This document shows, piece after piece, positions 23,184 through 31,390 of a stretch of DNA of 64,000 bases; the first letter of the stretch is position 1, and every line of letters starts with the position of its first letter. The position numbers and the translations under genes were made by a program. Under the pieces are notes generated by a model. The model searched no databases. It was given only the letters and a program-made list of their open reading frames with translations, and was not told the origin of the DNA. This DNA comes from an uncultured Alphaproteobacteria bacterium (lineage in GTDB: Bacteria; Pseudomonadota; Alphaproteobacteria; RF32; CAG-239), in contig CAKQRZ010000001.1 in NCBI GenBank assembly GCA_934271715.1, positions 1 to 64,000 of the forward strand, read 5' to 3'.

Positions 23184-23401
23184 TGTTATTTTAGTTTTTA
23201 CTGTATTATTTCCGAAAGTGTTATTTTTTCTACCAAACCCTGCAAAAATGTGCTGAACAGCAGAAAAAGTGCCTTTAATCAGATGTTTAGGGTTTGCAGA
23301 GAGAGAGAGAGACCTTTGAATAGCTTATTTTTCATATTTCTTTCCTCTTAAATTATGTTGTTTACACTCCAATTCTATAACAGGCACGCTCAATATGTCA
23401 A
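23184..23401 (-). repeat. Pilin leader cassette A, copy 2
   Basis: ATG at 23335, MKNKLFKG, 15-nt TC tract, then out-of-phase open frame SANPKHLIKGTFSAVQH... The short frame from the ATG ends after 18 codons (LSLSLQTLNI). Confidence 0.8.
23372..23401 (-). promoter_or_regulatory. Cassette A promoter, copy 2
   Basis: TTGACA, 18-bp spacer, TAGAAT, the best match to consensus among the four copies. Confidence 0.75.
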
Positions 23402-23421
23402 TCTTAAATATTGGCGGAATA

Positions 23422-24279
23422 TTAAATTCCGCAGCCTTCTTTTTTACGGTCTTCGCGTTTGCGCAAAATTTCCAAATCTCGGTCGGTGGCAATTTTATTC
23501 AAAATTGTTTTCACAACGCAGTCAATTTCTTTGCCCTCGCGGTAGTCGGCGGCCAAAGCAAAGTTTACGCGGTTGTCTTTCAGCAGCTTAACGGCCTTTT
23601 CTTTGTGATGGCTGCGGGGTTTATAAACCGCAATCGCCGTGCCGTTATGTTCTTTTACCATGCGCATTGACGGAATATCGGTCAGCCCGTCGCCGAAATA
23701 AATAATGCGGCTGAACGGGATGCGGCGCTTATCGTCCGGAGTGTAGTCATTTACGGCCTTGTCTTCAAATTTGCCCAAACCTTTATTGATTTTAGAAAGA
23801 TACTGCACCTTGCCGGAATAATTAACCACGCGCGCCGGCCAAACCGGCAAGCCCTCATCGTTATAGGCAAAAGCGCAGCCGTAGACGTCTTTGAAAAACT
23901 TGCGGATGCTGCAGCCCTCAATAATTTCTTCATAGCCGGAAGAAATTATATAATGCTCAATATCCAGCCCCAGAGTTTTACCGTAGGCGTTGATACGCTC
24001 AAACCACTCGTTCACGCCTTTGAAAAAAACAATAAACTCGCCGCAGCAGAACATATTTTCTTTGGTCAGTTTCAGGCCGGTTTCTTCCGCCGTTTTTTTA
24101 AAGTAATACATGCTTCCGGTCACTTGATCCACGCCGTTTGCCTCTGACCAAGCGTTAGCCTCTTTCCAAAAATTTTCCGGTTTCATTCCCAATTCAGGAA
24201 TCAAAAAATAATCCTGCATATAAGTTGTACTTAGCGTTTCATCAAAATCATAAGCAAACGCCACTTTTGTTCTCTTCAT
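23422..24279 (-). CDS. HAD-family hydrolase (phosphatase-like)
   Basis: The protein has 285 residues from MKRTKVAFAYDFDETLSTTY. GAGG lies 8-11 nt upstream of this Met, so the longer frame from 24297 is not used. HAD motif I is DFDETLS, motif II the HYIISSG region, and motif IV YFGDGLTDIPSM. A large cap lies between (residues 20-110). The C-terminus is basic (KREDRKKEGCGI). Substrate is unknown. It is divergent from the glycyl-tRNA synthetase gene. Confidence 0.85.
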   Translation of the reverse strand: MKRTKVAFAYDFDETLSTTYMQDYFLIPELGMKPENFWKEANAWSEANGVDQVTGSMYYFKKTAEETGLKLTKENMFCCGEFIVFFKGVNEWFERINAYGKTLGLDIEHYIISSGYEEIIEGCSIRKFFKDVYGCAFAYNDEGLPVWPARVVNYSGKVQYLSKINKGLGKFEDKAVNDYTPDDKRRIPFSRIIYFGDGLTDIPSMRMVKEHNGTAIAVYKPRSHHKEKAVKLLKDNRVNFALAADYREGKEIDCVVKTILNKIATDRDLEILRKREDRKKEGCGI

Positions 24280-24363
24280 CTTTAATCCCTCTTGCATTTT
24301 CTAAAATTATACAGTAAAACAAACTTATTAAAAAACATTAAAGAGAAAGAAGGATTTAAAATT

Positions 24364-25722
24364 ATGGTAGCAACTTCTATGGACCAGCTGGTTTCTTTGT
24401 GCAAAAGAAGAGGTTTTATTTTTCAAAACGCCGATATTTACGGCGGTATGCAAGGCGTTTATGATTACGGTCCGCTCGGTGTGGAACTCAAAAATAACCT
24501 AAAAGCCGCTTGGTGGCGCGCTATGGTTTATGAACGCGACGACGTAGAGGGTTTGGACGCCGCTATTTTAACTAACCGCAAAGTTTTGAAATATTCCGGT
24601 CACGAAGATACTTTTTCTGACCCGATGGTTGATTGCAAAAAGTGCAAAGGCCGTTTTCGTGCAGACCAAATCGGCGGCAAATGTCCTGTTTGCGGTTCAA
24701 CCGATTTAACCGAGCCGCGTCCGTTTAACCTGATGTTTAAAACTCAGGTCGGGCCGGTGGAAAGCGATGAAAATATTGCCTATCTGCGTCCGGAAACTGC
24801 TCAGGCTATTTTTACGCAGTTCAAAAATGTGGTAGATTCCACTTCTCGCAAACTGCCTTTCGGTATTGCGCAAATCGGCAAGTCTTTTCGCAATGAGATT
24901 ACTCCGCGTAACTTTATTTTCCGCGTGCGTGAGTTTGAGCAAGCCGAATTGGAATATTTTGTTGCGCCGGGTACCGATATGGAATGGCATGAAAAGTGGA
25001 AAGAAACCCGTATTCAATGGTGGCTGGATCAAGGCTTGGTTAAAGAGCACATGAATATCTATAAAACTCCGGATGACGATTTAGCACACTACGCCAAAGC
25101 CTGCTATGATATTGAATATCAATTCCCGCATGGTATGGAAGAGCTGGAGGGTATTGCCAACCGCCGCGACTATGATTTGGGGAATCACACCAAAAATCAA
25201 GGCGAGTTTCAGCTTGAGGCTCATTGTCACGCTAATCCGGATTCTACCACAAAATTGTGCATTCAAGATGAAAACGGTAAATGGGTGATTCCATTTGTGA
25301 TTGAACCTTCTATGGGCGTTGACCGCGGTGTTCTGGCAGTGTTGACAGAGGCTTATACCGAAGAAGATTTGGGCGATGGCAACAGCCGTGTTGTTTTGAA
25401 GCTCAAAAAGCATTTGGCTCCGATTAAAGTGGCGATTATTCCGCTGAAAAAGAATAACGAGCAAATTATGGCTAAATGCCATGAGCTGAAAAAACAGCTG
25501 ATGAAACTGGGTATCGGCCGCGTGGCTTTGGAAAACACCGGCAACATCGGCAAGGCTTACCGCCGCCATGATGAAGTAGGTACGCCGCTGTGCTTGACTG
25601 TTGACTTTGAAACTATTGAACAGCAGCCGGAAAGCGTAACTTTGCGCGACCGCGACACCATGGAGCAAATCCGTGTTAATACCGCTGATTTAGCTGATTA
25701 TCTGCGCAACTACTTTTTATAA
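24364..25722 (+). CDS. glyQS: Glycyl-tRNA synthetase, single-chain (alpha2) type
   Basis: The protein has 452 residues from MVATSMDQLVSLCKRRGFIF. A longer frame from 24292 is rejected since AGAAAGAAGG precedes this ATG. Class II motifs include GVYDYGPLGVELKNNLKAAW, FRNEITPRNFIFRVREFEQA and the C-terminal anticodon-binding domain (HLAPIKVAIIPL). A Cys4 insert CKKCKGRFRADQIGGKCPVC is present. It charges tRNA-Gly. Most Proteobacteria use the unrelated alpha2-beta2 enzyme (glyQ/glyS), so the eukaryote/Firmicutes-like form is notable here. Confidence 0.93.
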   Translation: MVATSMDQLVSLCKRRGFIFQNADIYGGMQGVYDYGPLGVELKNNLKAAWWRAMVYERDDVEGLDAAILTNRKVLKYSGHEDTFSDPMVDCKKCKGRFRADQIGGKCPVCGSTDLTEPRPFNLMFKTQVGPVESDENIAYLRPETAQAIFTQFKNVVDSTSRKLPFGIAQIGKSFRNEITPRNFIFRVREFEQAELEYFVAPGTDMEWHEKWKETRIQWWLDQGLVKEHMNIYKTPDDDLAHYAKACYDIEYQFPHGMEELEGIANRRDYDLGNHTKNQGEFQLEAHCHANPDSTTKLCIQDENGKWVIPFVIEPSMGVDRGVLAVLTEAYTEEDLGDGNSRVVLKLKKHLAPIKVAIIPLKKNNEQIMAKCHELKKQLMKLGIGRVALENTGNIGKAYRRHDEVGTPLCLTVDFETIEQQPESVTLRDRDTMEQIRVNTADLADYLRNYFL

Positions 25723-25741
25723 GCGATAGGCAGATTTAAGC

Positions 25742-25773
25742 AAAAGGTTTGGAGCAAAATCCAAGCCTTTTTT
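25742..25773 (+). terminator. Terminator after glyQS
   Basis: 12-bp stem AAAAGGTTTGGA / TCCAAGCCTTTT (one G.U) followed by T's. Confidence 0.85.
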
Positions 25774-25826
25774 ATTGCTTTAAATTGGGGCGGCAATGAC
25801 TATCTTTGAATAAAAAGGAGGTCAAA

Positions 25827-26138
25827 ATGCGTTTTATTAAGCCGATAAACTTAAATGAAAAGTCGTTTATTTTGGATGTGCGTTTGCCGGAAGAGCGAGC
25901 GGTGGAAGAGCTGGGGCTGCCGCATGTAAATCAGGATTTAGAAAATCTGAATCCGCTGGAATTTATCAAAGAAAATAACATTAAAAAAGACCAGATTATC
26001 AATATTTTGTGTTCGTCGGGCGGCAGGGCGTCGCAGGCAGCGGAAATGTTTGAAAAAGCCGGCTTTAAAAATGTGGCGGTTATTATCGGCGGGCTGGTGG
26101 AAGCTGAATACGAGGGGCTGCCGATTATCCGCCATTAA
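25827..26138 (+). CDS. Rhodanese-like domain protein
   Basis: The protein has 103 residues from MRFIKPINLNEKSFILDVRL, with AAGGAGG 6 nt upstream of this ATG. An upstream TTG in frame is not used. Single rhodanese domain: DVRLPEERAVEELGLPHVNQ at the start and the active-site loop LCSSGGRASQAAEMF, with Cys as the sulfur-accepting residue, then GFKNVAVIIGGLVEAEYEG. Likely a sulfurtransferase or redox accessory. It lies between glyQS and rnhB. Confidence 0.88.
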   Translation: MRFIKPINLNEKSFILDVRLPEERAVEELGLPHVNQDLENLNPLEFIKENNIKKDQIINILCSSGGRASQAAEMFEKAGFKNVAVIIGGLVEAEYEGLPIIRH

Positions 26139-26188
26139 GGCTTGCGTTTTGCGCGGCTTGTGCTATAGTTCCGGCAAAGGAGAAAATT

Positions 26189-26818
26189 ATGCCGGATTGG
26201 AAAATTGAAGACGGACACCGCGGTTTGATTTGCGGAATTGACGAGGCGGGGCGAGGCCCTTGGGCGGGGCCGGTGGTGGCCGGAGCGGCGGTGTTTTTAA
26301 CGCGTGAAGTCAGCCCGGAACTGTTAGCGCAGCTTAATGATTCTAAAAAACTTTCAGCTAAAAAAAGAGAATATTTGTATGAACTTTTGCGGCAGGAAGA
26401 GCAAGCCGGACATATTTTGTGCGGCATAGGCGAGGCGAGTGCGGCGGAGATAGACGAGCTGAATATTTTGCAGGCGACATTTATGGCAATGCGCCGCGCG
26501 GTGGAAAATTTGCCGCAAAAACCGGATATCGCGCTGATAGACGGCAACCGGTTGCCTAAGGATTTTCCGTGTGCTAATGAATGTTTTATCGGCGGCGACG
26601 GGCGCTCATATTCTATTGCCGCGGCCAGTATTTTAGCCAAAGTTTACCGTGACCGGCTGATGAGCGAGATGGCAAAGCAGTATCCGCATTACGGCTTTGA
26701 AAAAAACGCCGGTTACGGCACTAAAGCGCATATAGAAGGCTTGCGGCAATATGGAGTGACGCCGCAGCATCGGCGCAGCTATCGCCCGATTAAAGAGTTT
26801 TTAGCAACCGGAAAATAA
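26189..26818 (+). CDS. rnhB: Ribonuclease HII
   Basis: The 209-residue enzyme cleaves RNA in RNA-DNA hybrids and at single ribonucleotides. CGIDEAGRGPWAGPVVAGAA contributes the first catalytic Asp-Glu pair. NDSKKLSAKKRE, ALIDGNRLP and AAASILAKVYRDRLM follow in the family order. AAAGGAG precedes the ATG. Confidence 0.95.
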   Translation: MPDWKIEDGHRGLICGIDEAGRGPWAGPVVAGAAVFLTREVSPELLAQLNDSKKLSAKKREYLYELLRQEEQAGHILCGIGEASAAEIDELNILQATFMAMRRAVENLPQKPDIALIDGNRLPKDFPCANECFIGGDGRSYSIAAASILAKVYRDRLMSEMAKQYPHYGFEKNAGYGTKAHIEGLRQYGVTPQHRRSYRPIKEFLATGK

Positions 26819-26942
26819 ATCCGGCTTGCATTTTGCAATAAAGTGCAGTATAAAGCTTTTTGTGTGAAATGGAGTTGTACACAAGTTGTACACTAACTGA
26901 TTGGAAAATTATTAAGTCATTGTTTTTACTAACAATATTGTT

Positions 26943-27019
26943 GCAGGCGTAGCTCATCAGGATAGAGCGACTTCCTCCTAAGAAGTAGGCAGGCGGTTCG
27001 AGTCCGCCCGCTTGTACCA
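26943..27019 (+). tRNA. tRNA-Arg, anticodon CCT
   Basis: 77 nt with encoded CCA. Acceptor GCAGGCG/CGCTTGT, D-stem GCTC/GAGC, anticodon stem ACTTC/GAAGT with loop CTCCTAA (anticodon CCT), T-stem GGCGG/CCGCC with loop TTCGAGT. It reads AGG codons. Confidence 0.93.
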
Positions 27020-27059
27020 TTTAGCTTTTCCGCCCTTTCATTTAGTTGAGTTGTATATA

Positions 27060-27140
27060 TTACCATACCATGGTTACCATGCAGTGGCTTTTTCCATTAA
27101 GGCATTTTTTATAAGCTTCATCAATTTCCGTCAATGTCAT
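27060..27140 (-). pseudogene. 3' remnant of a pilin-like gene
   Basis: The minus strand reads NMTLTEIDEAYKKCLNGKSH then CMVTMVW and stop, matching the conserved pilin tail (compare NNMTLSEIYNTC at the 1.4 kb gene). Upstream similarity ends near 27143, a few bases before the left flank shared by all cassette B copies (AAAATCAAAGC). The rest of the gene is missing, so it was probably cut off when the cassette B locus arrived. Confidence 0.65.
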
Positions 27141-27184
27141 ATTTATAAAATATGCAAAATCAAAGCATAGGAAAAGCCGGAAAT

Positions 27185-27358
27185 GTGTAAAAAAAACGAC
27201 CGTTTAAAAGGGACAGTTTTTAGGCTGTTTTTAGTAATGTATCACGGTTTGCTGCAAAATGCAATAACATAATAATTTTGCGTTATTTTTTTCATAATTT
27301 TGCAACATTTCAGCAGCTTGTTTTGAGTGTGTAAAAATAACGGTCGTTTTTTTTACAC
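27185..27358 (+). repeat. Cassette B, copy 2 (174 bp, 20-bp terminal inverted repeats)
   Basis: The same perfect ends as copies 1 and 3 (27185-27204 and 27339-27358) and 18 nt from its right end to the next ATG. The downstream gene is not a pilin. Confidence 0.85.
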
Positions 27359-27375
27359 ATAATAGGAGGAATAAG

Positions 27376-29013
27376 ATGTTGAAGAGTATGAATTTTTTAA
27401 GAGGAAAGAGCAGGGAAAGAGTAAGTGGAGGCGGCACTTCCGTTTGCAGCGTCATTCTTCGCCGGTACTCCCAGCTGGAAGTACCATGGCGGAGAATCCA
27501 TAACGTCATTGCGCATGCAATGTCAGTATGCGTTGCCGTTGGCAACAAAGTCATGGATACTCGTCTGCCACAGCCTGCGGGGTGTGGCGACAAGTATGAC
27601 GTTTCGGGTCGGTGCCGGGGACGAGGGGTTAGTGCATTTAGCACCTTTACTATTAAAGCAATGTCAATATTAGCATTTCTTTGCTTATTCGCAACCGCGG
27701 CGGAGGCGAAGATTTGCTTTTTGCCGGACGGCAGCTGCGGCACTAGTAAAACAACCGGATTTAAGCAGAATCCAAACGGAAGCGGATGTATGTATAAATC
27801 GGAAGCTGAAGCCCGAAACGGCTTAGGCGCCTGCGAAACCACATATAAGCAAAACATGTGCTATTATCGGCGCTGCAAGACTGAAGACAATAATATATTT
27901 GCAGACGAGGCAAGCTGCAAAAAGAAAGCCAAAGCAGATAATTTAATCTGCGTAAGCTGCGGCGGCTGCTATAAAGTTACGCCGAAAACATGCCCGAGTG
28001 GGTACACGGCAGGCTTAACCGCCTGCGCAGAAAAAGCAGGCTATACGGCAAGTTATTCAAGCAACGGCTATGTAGGATATAGCGTCTGCGGCAAGTGCAA
28101 ATATACCATAAAATCATGTGAAAGCGGCTATACTGTGGGCTTGGCCAGCTGTCCGGAAAAACAAGGTTATACTTCTAACTATTCCAGAAACGGAGTTTCC
28201 GGCGAGCAGGTCTGCGGCAAGTGCGACTACACGGCAAAGAGCTGTGCCGGAGGTTATACAGCGGGTCTGACAAGCTGCAGCGAGCGCCAAGGCTACACAG
28301 CAAGTTTAGTCAGCAATGGCTATGCCGGGGAGTTGGCTTGCGGAAAATGCAGTTATACGGCAAAAAGCTGTGCCGGAGGTTATACAGCAGGTCTGACAAG
28401 CTGCAGCGAACGGCGCGGCTATAATGCAAGCTATGCCAGCAACGGGTATGCCGGTGAGAAAATTTGCGGAAAATGCGACTATACGGCAAGAACTTGCCCA
28501 GATGGATATTCTACAAGATATAGCAGCGTCAGCGCCTGCGGAAAAACAGGAAGTAACGGCTGGAATTATTATACTAATGGCTATTCAGGGGAAGCTGTGT
28601 GCGGGCAATGTAAAAGTAAAGCCTGTCCTAATGGGTATACTTGTACGTATTCTAGTAATATCAAGGCTCCTTGTAATAAAAGTATGGGATGTCCAGGCGA
28701 TAGTGGGTATTATATTTATGGTGGTATATTGGAACTAGGCTGGAGTAATGGATGTTTTGAGCGAGGGTATTATGTATATGTTATCTCTAATCGTTGCGGA
28801 GACGGGGTATGTGTCAGCAAATATGCAGCACGCACATGTCCTAGTGGTACAATGTTAAGAGATAGTGTAGATAATATTTATATATATTGCCAAAATAAAA
28901 ATGCTACATCTTTTTGGGATAAATATAATTGGTCGGCAAGGGCTGCAAAAGATGCAAACGGAGATACAGTTTGTTCAGGTTCAGAAATATGTATGGAATG
29001 CTATAAAAAATAA
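27376..29013 (+). CDS. Secreted Cys-rich tandem-repeat protein on a cassette B leader
   Basis: The protein has 545 residues from the cassette B ATG (ATAGGAGGAATAAG). Residues 1-14 (MLKSMNFLRGKSRE) match the leaders of the two cassette B pilins, and residues 15-95 are translated palindromic repeat DNA. A proper signal peptide (MSILAFLCLFATAAEA) starts at residue 96 (ATG 27661), probably the ancestral start. The mature part has about six repeats of roughly 40 residues, CGKC-x-YTAKSC-x2-GYTAGLTSCSE, nearly identical at DNA level between the fourth and fifth, followed by a more divergent Cys-rich tail. Likely an exported, disulfide-rich surface or adhesin-like protein (inference). Confidence 0.8.
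   Translation: MLKSMNFLRGKSRERVSGGGTSVCSVILRRYSQLEVPWRRIHNVIAHAMSVCVAVGNKVMDTRLPQPAGCGDKYDVSGRCRGRGVSAFSTFTIKAMSILAFLCLFATAAEAKICFLPDGSCGTSKTTGFKQNPNGSGCMYKSEAEARNGLGACETTYKQNMCYYRRCKTEDNNIFADEASCKKKAKADNLICVSCGGCYKVTPKTCPSGYTAGLTACAEKAGYTASYSSNGYVGYSVCGKCKYTIKSCESGYTVGLASCPEKQGYTSNYSRNGVSGEQVCGKCDYTAKSCAGGYTAGLTSCSERQGYTASLVSNGYAGELACGKCSYTAKSCAGGYTAGLTSCSERRGYNASYASNGYAGEKICGKCDYTARTCPDGYSTRYSSVSACGKTGSNGWNYYTNGYSGEAVCGQCKSKACPNGYTCTYSSNIKAPCNKSMGCPGDSGYYIYGGILELGWSNGCFERGYYVYVISNRCGDGVCVSKYAARTCPSGTMLRDSVDNIYIYCQNKNATSFWDKYNWSARAAKDANGDTVCSGSEICMECYKK
27449..27625 (+). repeat. Palindromic repeats of a second type inside the leader of the Cys-rich gene
   Basis: GTCATTCTTCGCC ... GGCGGAGAATCC and CCACAGCC/GGGTGTGG-type inverted segments, then GGTGCCGGGGACG, the same trailing string that ends the pilin-linked palindromic elements. 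It is read in frame. Confidence 0.6.
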
Positions 29014-29070
29014 TCCTTATAAGGAGGTGATGGAAAACATAAAATAAATAAAAAAATCCTAATTATATCT

Positions 29071-29105
29071 GCACTCTGCCGCACCCCAATGCGGCGGAGT
29101 GTTTT
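29071..29105 (+). terminator. Terminator after the Cys-rich repeat gene
   Basis: CACTCTGCCGCA / TGCGGCGGAGTG followed by TTTT. Confidence 0.75.
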
Positions 29106-29153
29106 GGTTGGGGAAGGGGATAAATAAAATGTTAGGCTTTCTGCGGGCAAAAA

Positions 29154-29184
29154 AGAAACCGCCTTAAAAAATAAGACGGTTTCT
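29154..29184 (-). terminator. Terminator after pepF (minus strand)
   Basis: AGAAACCGTCTTA / TAAGGCGGTTTCT followed on the minus strand by TTTTTT. Confidence 0.78.
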
Positions 29185-29191
29185 AATTAGT

Positions 29192-30964
29192 TTATCTTTC
29201 TTTTGAGATTTGTGCATAAAGCTGCTCAAGTTCAGAAAGATATTCAGCCCCCAGATTCAAGCCTTTCTGCCAAAAATCCGGTTTTGAAGCGTCAACGCCG
29301 AAATGCGCCAAGGCTTCGCGGTAGTTTTCTACACCGCCGCGGCGCAGCATCTGCATATACTTTTCCGCGAATCCGTCTACTGTTCCCTTGAGATAAATCT
29401 CATACAGCGTATTGACTACGCAGCAGGCAAAGCAATAGGAATAGACATAGAACGGATATTGGAAAAAGTGCAGAATTCCCGCCCACATCGGTGCTAAATC
29501 GGAAGTGTCAATGCCGTCTCCCAGATAGGCTTTCATATCCTGAAGCCACCATTTTTCAAGCTGGTCGGCCGAAACTTCTCCTTTGAGGCGTTTCTCGGCG
29601 GCATAGCTTTCAAAACAATGAAAAGCAATCTGCCGGTAAGCGGTGGCAATCATATCTTCAAGATGTGCTGCCAGCAGGCAAAAGCGCTCTTTCGGAGTTT
29701 TGGCCTTTTTCAGCAGCAAGTTGAACACCAGCTGTTCGGCAAAAATAGAAGCCGTCTCGGCCTGAGCGCAGGCTTTGCGGCGTCCGAGTTCGCCTTGTTC
29801 TTTGCTCAAATACTCATGCACCGCGTGTCCAAGCTCGTGCGCCATAGTGATGACGCTGCCGGTAGTTCCCGTAAAGTTAAGGAAAACCATCGGCATGGCA
29901 TCGCCGGCCATTTCTATGCAGTAAGCCCCGCTGTCTTTACCCTTGTAAGGATAGTAGTCAATCAAATTTTCATCAAAGAATCTTTGAGCGATGCGGGCAA
30001 ATTCCGGAGAAAAAGCCGTAAATGCTTCAAGCACCAAGTCTTTGGCTTGTTCTATGGTGTAGGTTTGAGTTTCAGCCTCTGCGGCAAACGGATATGGCGC
30101 AACTCGGTCCCAGTAGGAAATCTGCTCAGCTCCGAAAGCCTTGGCTTTCAGCTTGTAATAGCGCTGTGAAACGGCGATGTTGTTGGCAAGCACCGTGTCA
30201 ACCAGATTATTCAAATCGGCAGCCACAATGTTATTTTCTAACACGGATTGTTCTTCCGGATAGTCGTAGTTATGCCATTGAGAGTCAATCTGGCGTCCGC
30301 GAAGCAAAGCGTTGTAAATCAGCGTAAAAACTGAGCGCTTTTCAGCGTATTTCTTAGACAGAGCCGCACCGGCTAAATGTCGTATATCGGCATCGGCAGA
30401 ACTCAGCAGAGCCAAAGCGCCGCCCTCGGTGTATTTTTTGCCGCGGACTTTGAATGTCATCGCCGCGCGGGTTTCGTCATAAAGGCGAATCCAATACTGC
30501 GTTACGCTGTTCTCATCTTCAAACAGCTGCTGGAGCTTGGTTTCAATGGTGTGCTTCTTGAAACGGCGGATTTGCTTGAGCCAAGCAAAAGTACCGGCCG
30601 GTAGAACTGTCTGCAATTCCGTCAAATTGATATTTTCGCCGGTTTTGAGCCAGTTAACAAAAAACACCAGCTGTTTTTCCAAAGCGCCGGTTTGGTCGCA
30701 GACATTCTGATAAAACGCCGAAATTTTGCCGTCGTTCAGACTGGTGGAATGCAAAAGATAAGCATAGTCATTTACTCTGCCGGCGTCAATCTGCAGCTGA
30801 ATATAGCGCTTTAAGGCTGTATCAATAGCCGGTGCAGAAAGTTCGCGCAGGCGGTATTCGTAAAAAACACGAAAATCTTTTACATCCTGCATAACTAGTT
30901 CCATAGTTTTTTCGGCCATAGACTGAGATGCGAAAACCACATTTAAATTCCAATTTTTATTCAT
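29192..30964 (-). CDS. pepF: M3B-family oligoendopeptidase F
   Basis: The 590-residue cytoplasmic zinc peptidase has HELGH (about 375-379) in MAHELGHAVHEYLS, the downstream Glu helix AQAETASIFAEQLVF and the C-terminal family motif FFQYPFYVYSYCFACCVVNT. It degrades oligopeptides. A second, divergent family member lies at 42390. No Shine-Dalgarno precedes the start (an A+T stretch ATTTTTAACTTTTACGATT), though the start is well placed relative to family length. Confidence 0.92.
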   Translation of the reverse strand: MNKNWNLNVVFASQSMAEKTMELVMQDVKDFRVFYEYRLRELSAPAIDTALKRYIQLQIDAGRVNDYAYLLHSTSLNDGKISAFYQNVCDQTGALEKQLVFFVNWLKTGENINLTELQTVLPAGTFAWLKQIRRFKKHTIETKLQQLFEDENSVTQYWIRLYDETRAAMTFKVRGKKYTEGGALALLSSADADIRHLAGAALSKKYAEKRSVFTLIYNALLRGRQIDSQWHNYDYPEEQSVLENNIVAADLNNLVDTVLANNIAVSQRYYKLKAKAFGAEQISYWDRVAPYPFAAEAETQTYTIEQAKDLVLEAFTAFSPEFARIAQRFFDENLIDYYPYKGKDSGAYCIEMAGDAMPMVFLNFTGTTGSVITMAHELGHAVHEYLSKEQGELGRRKACAQAETASIFAEQLVFNLLLKKAKTPKERFCLLAAHLEDMIATAYRQIAFHCFESYAAEKRLKGEVSADQLEKWWLQDMKAYLGDGIDTSDLAPMWAGILHFFQYPFYVYSYCFACCVVNTLYEIYLKGTVDGFAEKYMQMLRRGGVENYREALAHFGVDASKPDFWQKGLNLGAEYLSELEQLYAQISKER

Positions 30965-31076
30965 AATCGTAAAAGTTAAAAATAAAACATAAAAAAATTC
31001 TTACAAAAGGCAGAGTAGTGCATTTTTTGTCTAAAGTCAAGTTTTATAAGCAAAAATGTCATAGCAAATATTAAAC
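30965..31076. other. Intergenic region before leader RNA copy 3
   Basis: Divergent spacer without gene. GACTTGAA (31080-31087) and TTCAAGTC (31126-31133) form an inverted repeat around the start site of the next transcript. Confidence 0.45.
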
Positions 31077-31105
31077 TTGACTTGAAGATATTTATTTTCT
31101 ACTAT
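31077..31105 (+). promoter_or_regulatory. Sigma-70-type promoter of leader RNA copy 3
   Basis: TTGACT, 17-bp spacer, TACTAT. Expected start near 31112. Confidence 0.72.
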
Positions 31106-31111
31106 TTACAT

Positions 31112-31361
31112 AGCTTGAAATAAAGTTCAAGTCAGCGCCTTATGTGGTGCGGAGTTTCAAAGGCTCTTTTTTACATCACGGTGTTAGGATATAACATCGT
31201 TAAATTGTCAGCTGCGCAAAACAGCTCGCAATAAATATATCCCCGATTGTAGCAATATGGTCGGGGAGCTTTTAGCGTATGTTCAGGGCTTTGCTCAAAG
31301 GCTAAAAGAATCATTTTGATGTAGTGATCTTTGTACTCTCCGACCACCTTTTTCAGGTGGT
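31112..31361 (+). ncRNA. Structured 5' leader RNA (candidate riboregulator), copy 3
   Basis: The architecture is as at 2543: GCGC/GTGC hairpin; long helix CAAAG (31158-31162) with CTTTG (31329-31333) and TACATCA (31172-31178) with TGATGTA (31317-31323); CGGTGTTA/TAACATCG (31179-31199); AGCTG/CAGCT (31210-31226); pseudoknot GGTCGGGGAG (31259-31268) with CTCTCCGACC (31336-31345); CTTTTAGC/GCTAAAAG (31269-31308); terminator-like ACCACC/GGTGGT with 7-nt loop (31343-31361). Stems differ in base identity from copy 2 but stay paired, while loops are identical. It precedes a lipoprotein rather than a pilin gene. Confidence 0.78.
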
Positions 31362-31390
31362 TTAATTTTATTTTCAGGAAAGGAAAAATT

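Noticed and set aside
26790..27020. Open frame over the tRNA-Arg gene on the minus strand
   Set aside because: Its N-terminus is the translated complement of the tRNA; a common artefact.
27231..27857. 208-codon minus-strand frame over cassette B and the Cys-rich leader
   Set aside because: Antisense to translated repeat DNA, no start signal, no homologous body in the other cassette B copies.
27960..28500. CRISPR array
   Set aside because: Regular repeats here are in-frame Cys-rich protein repeats of about 120 bp without unique spacers; no array or cas gene was seen anywhere in the window.
31331..31390. Longer N-terminus for the PEGA-like lipoprotein
   Set aside because: It would read through the pseudoknot strand and terminator-like hairpin; the ATG at 31391 has a good binding site and a standard lipoprotein signal.
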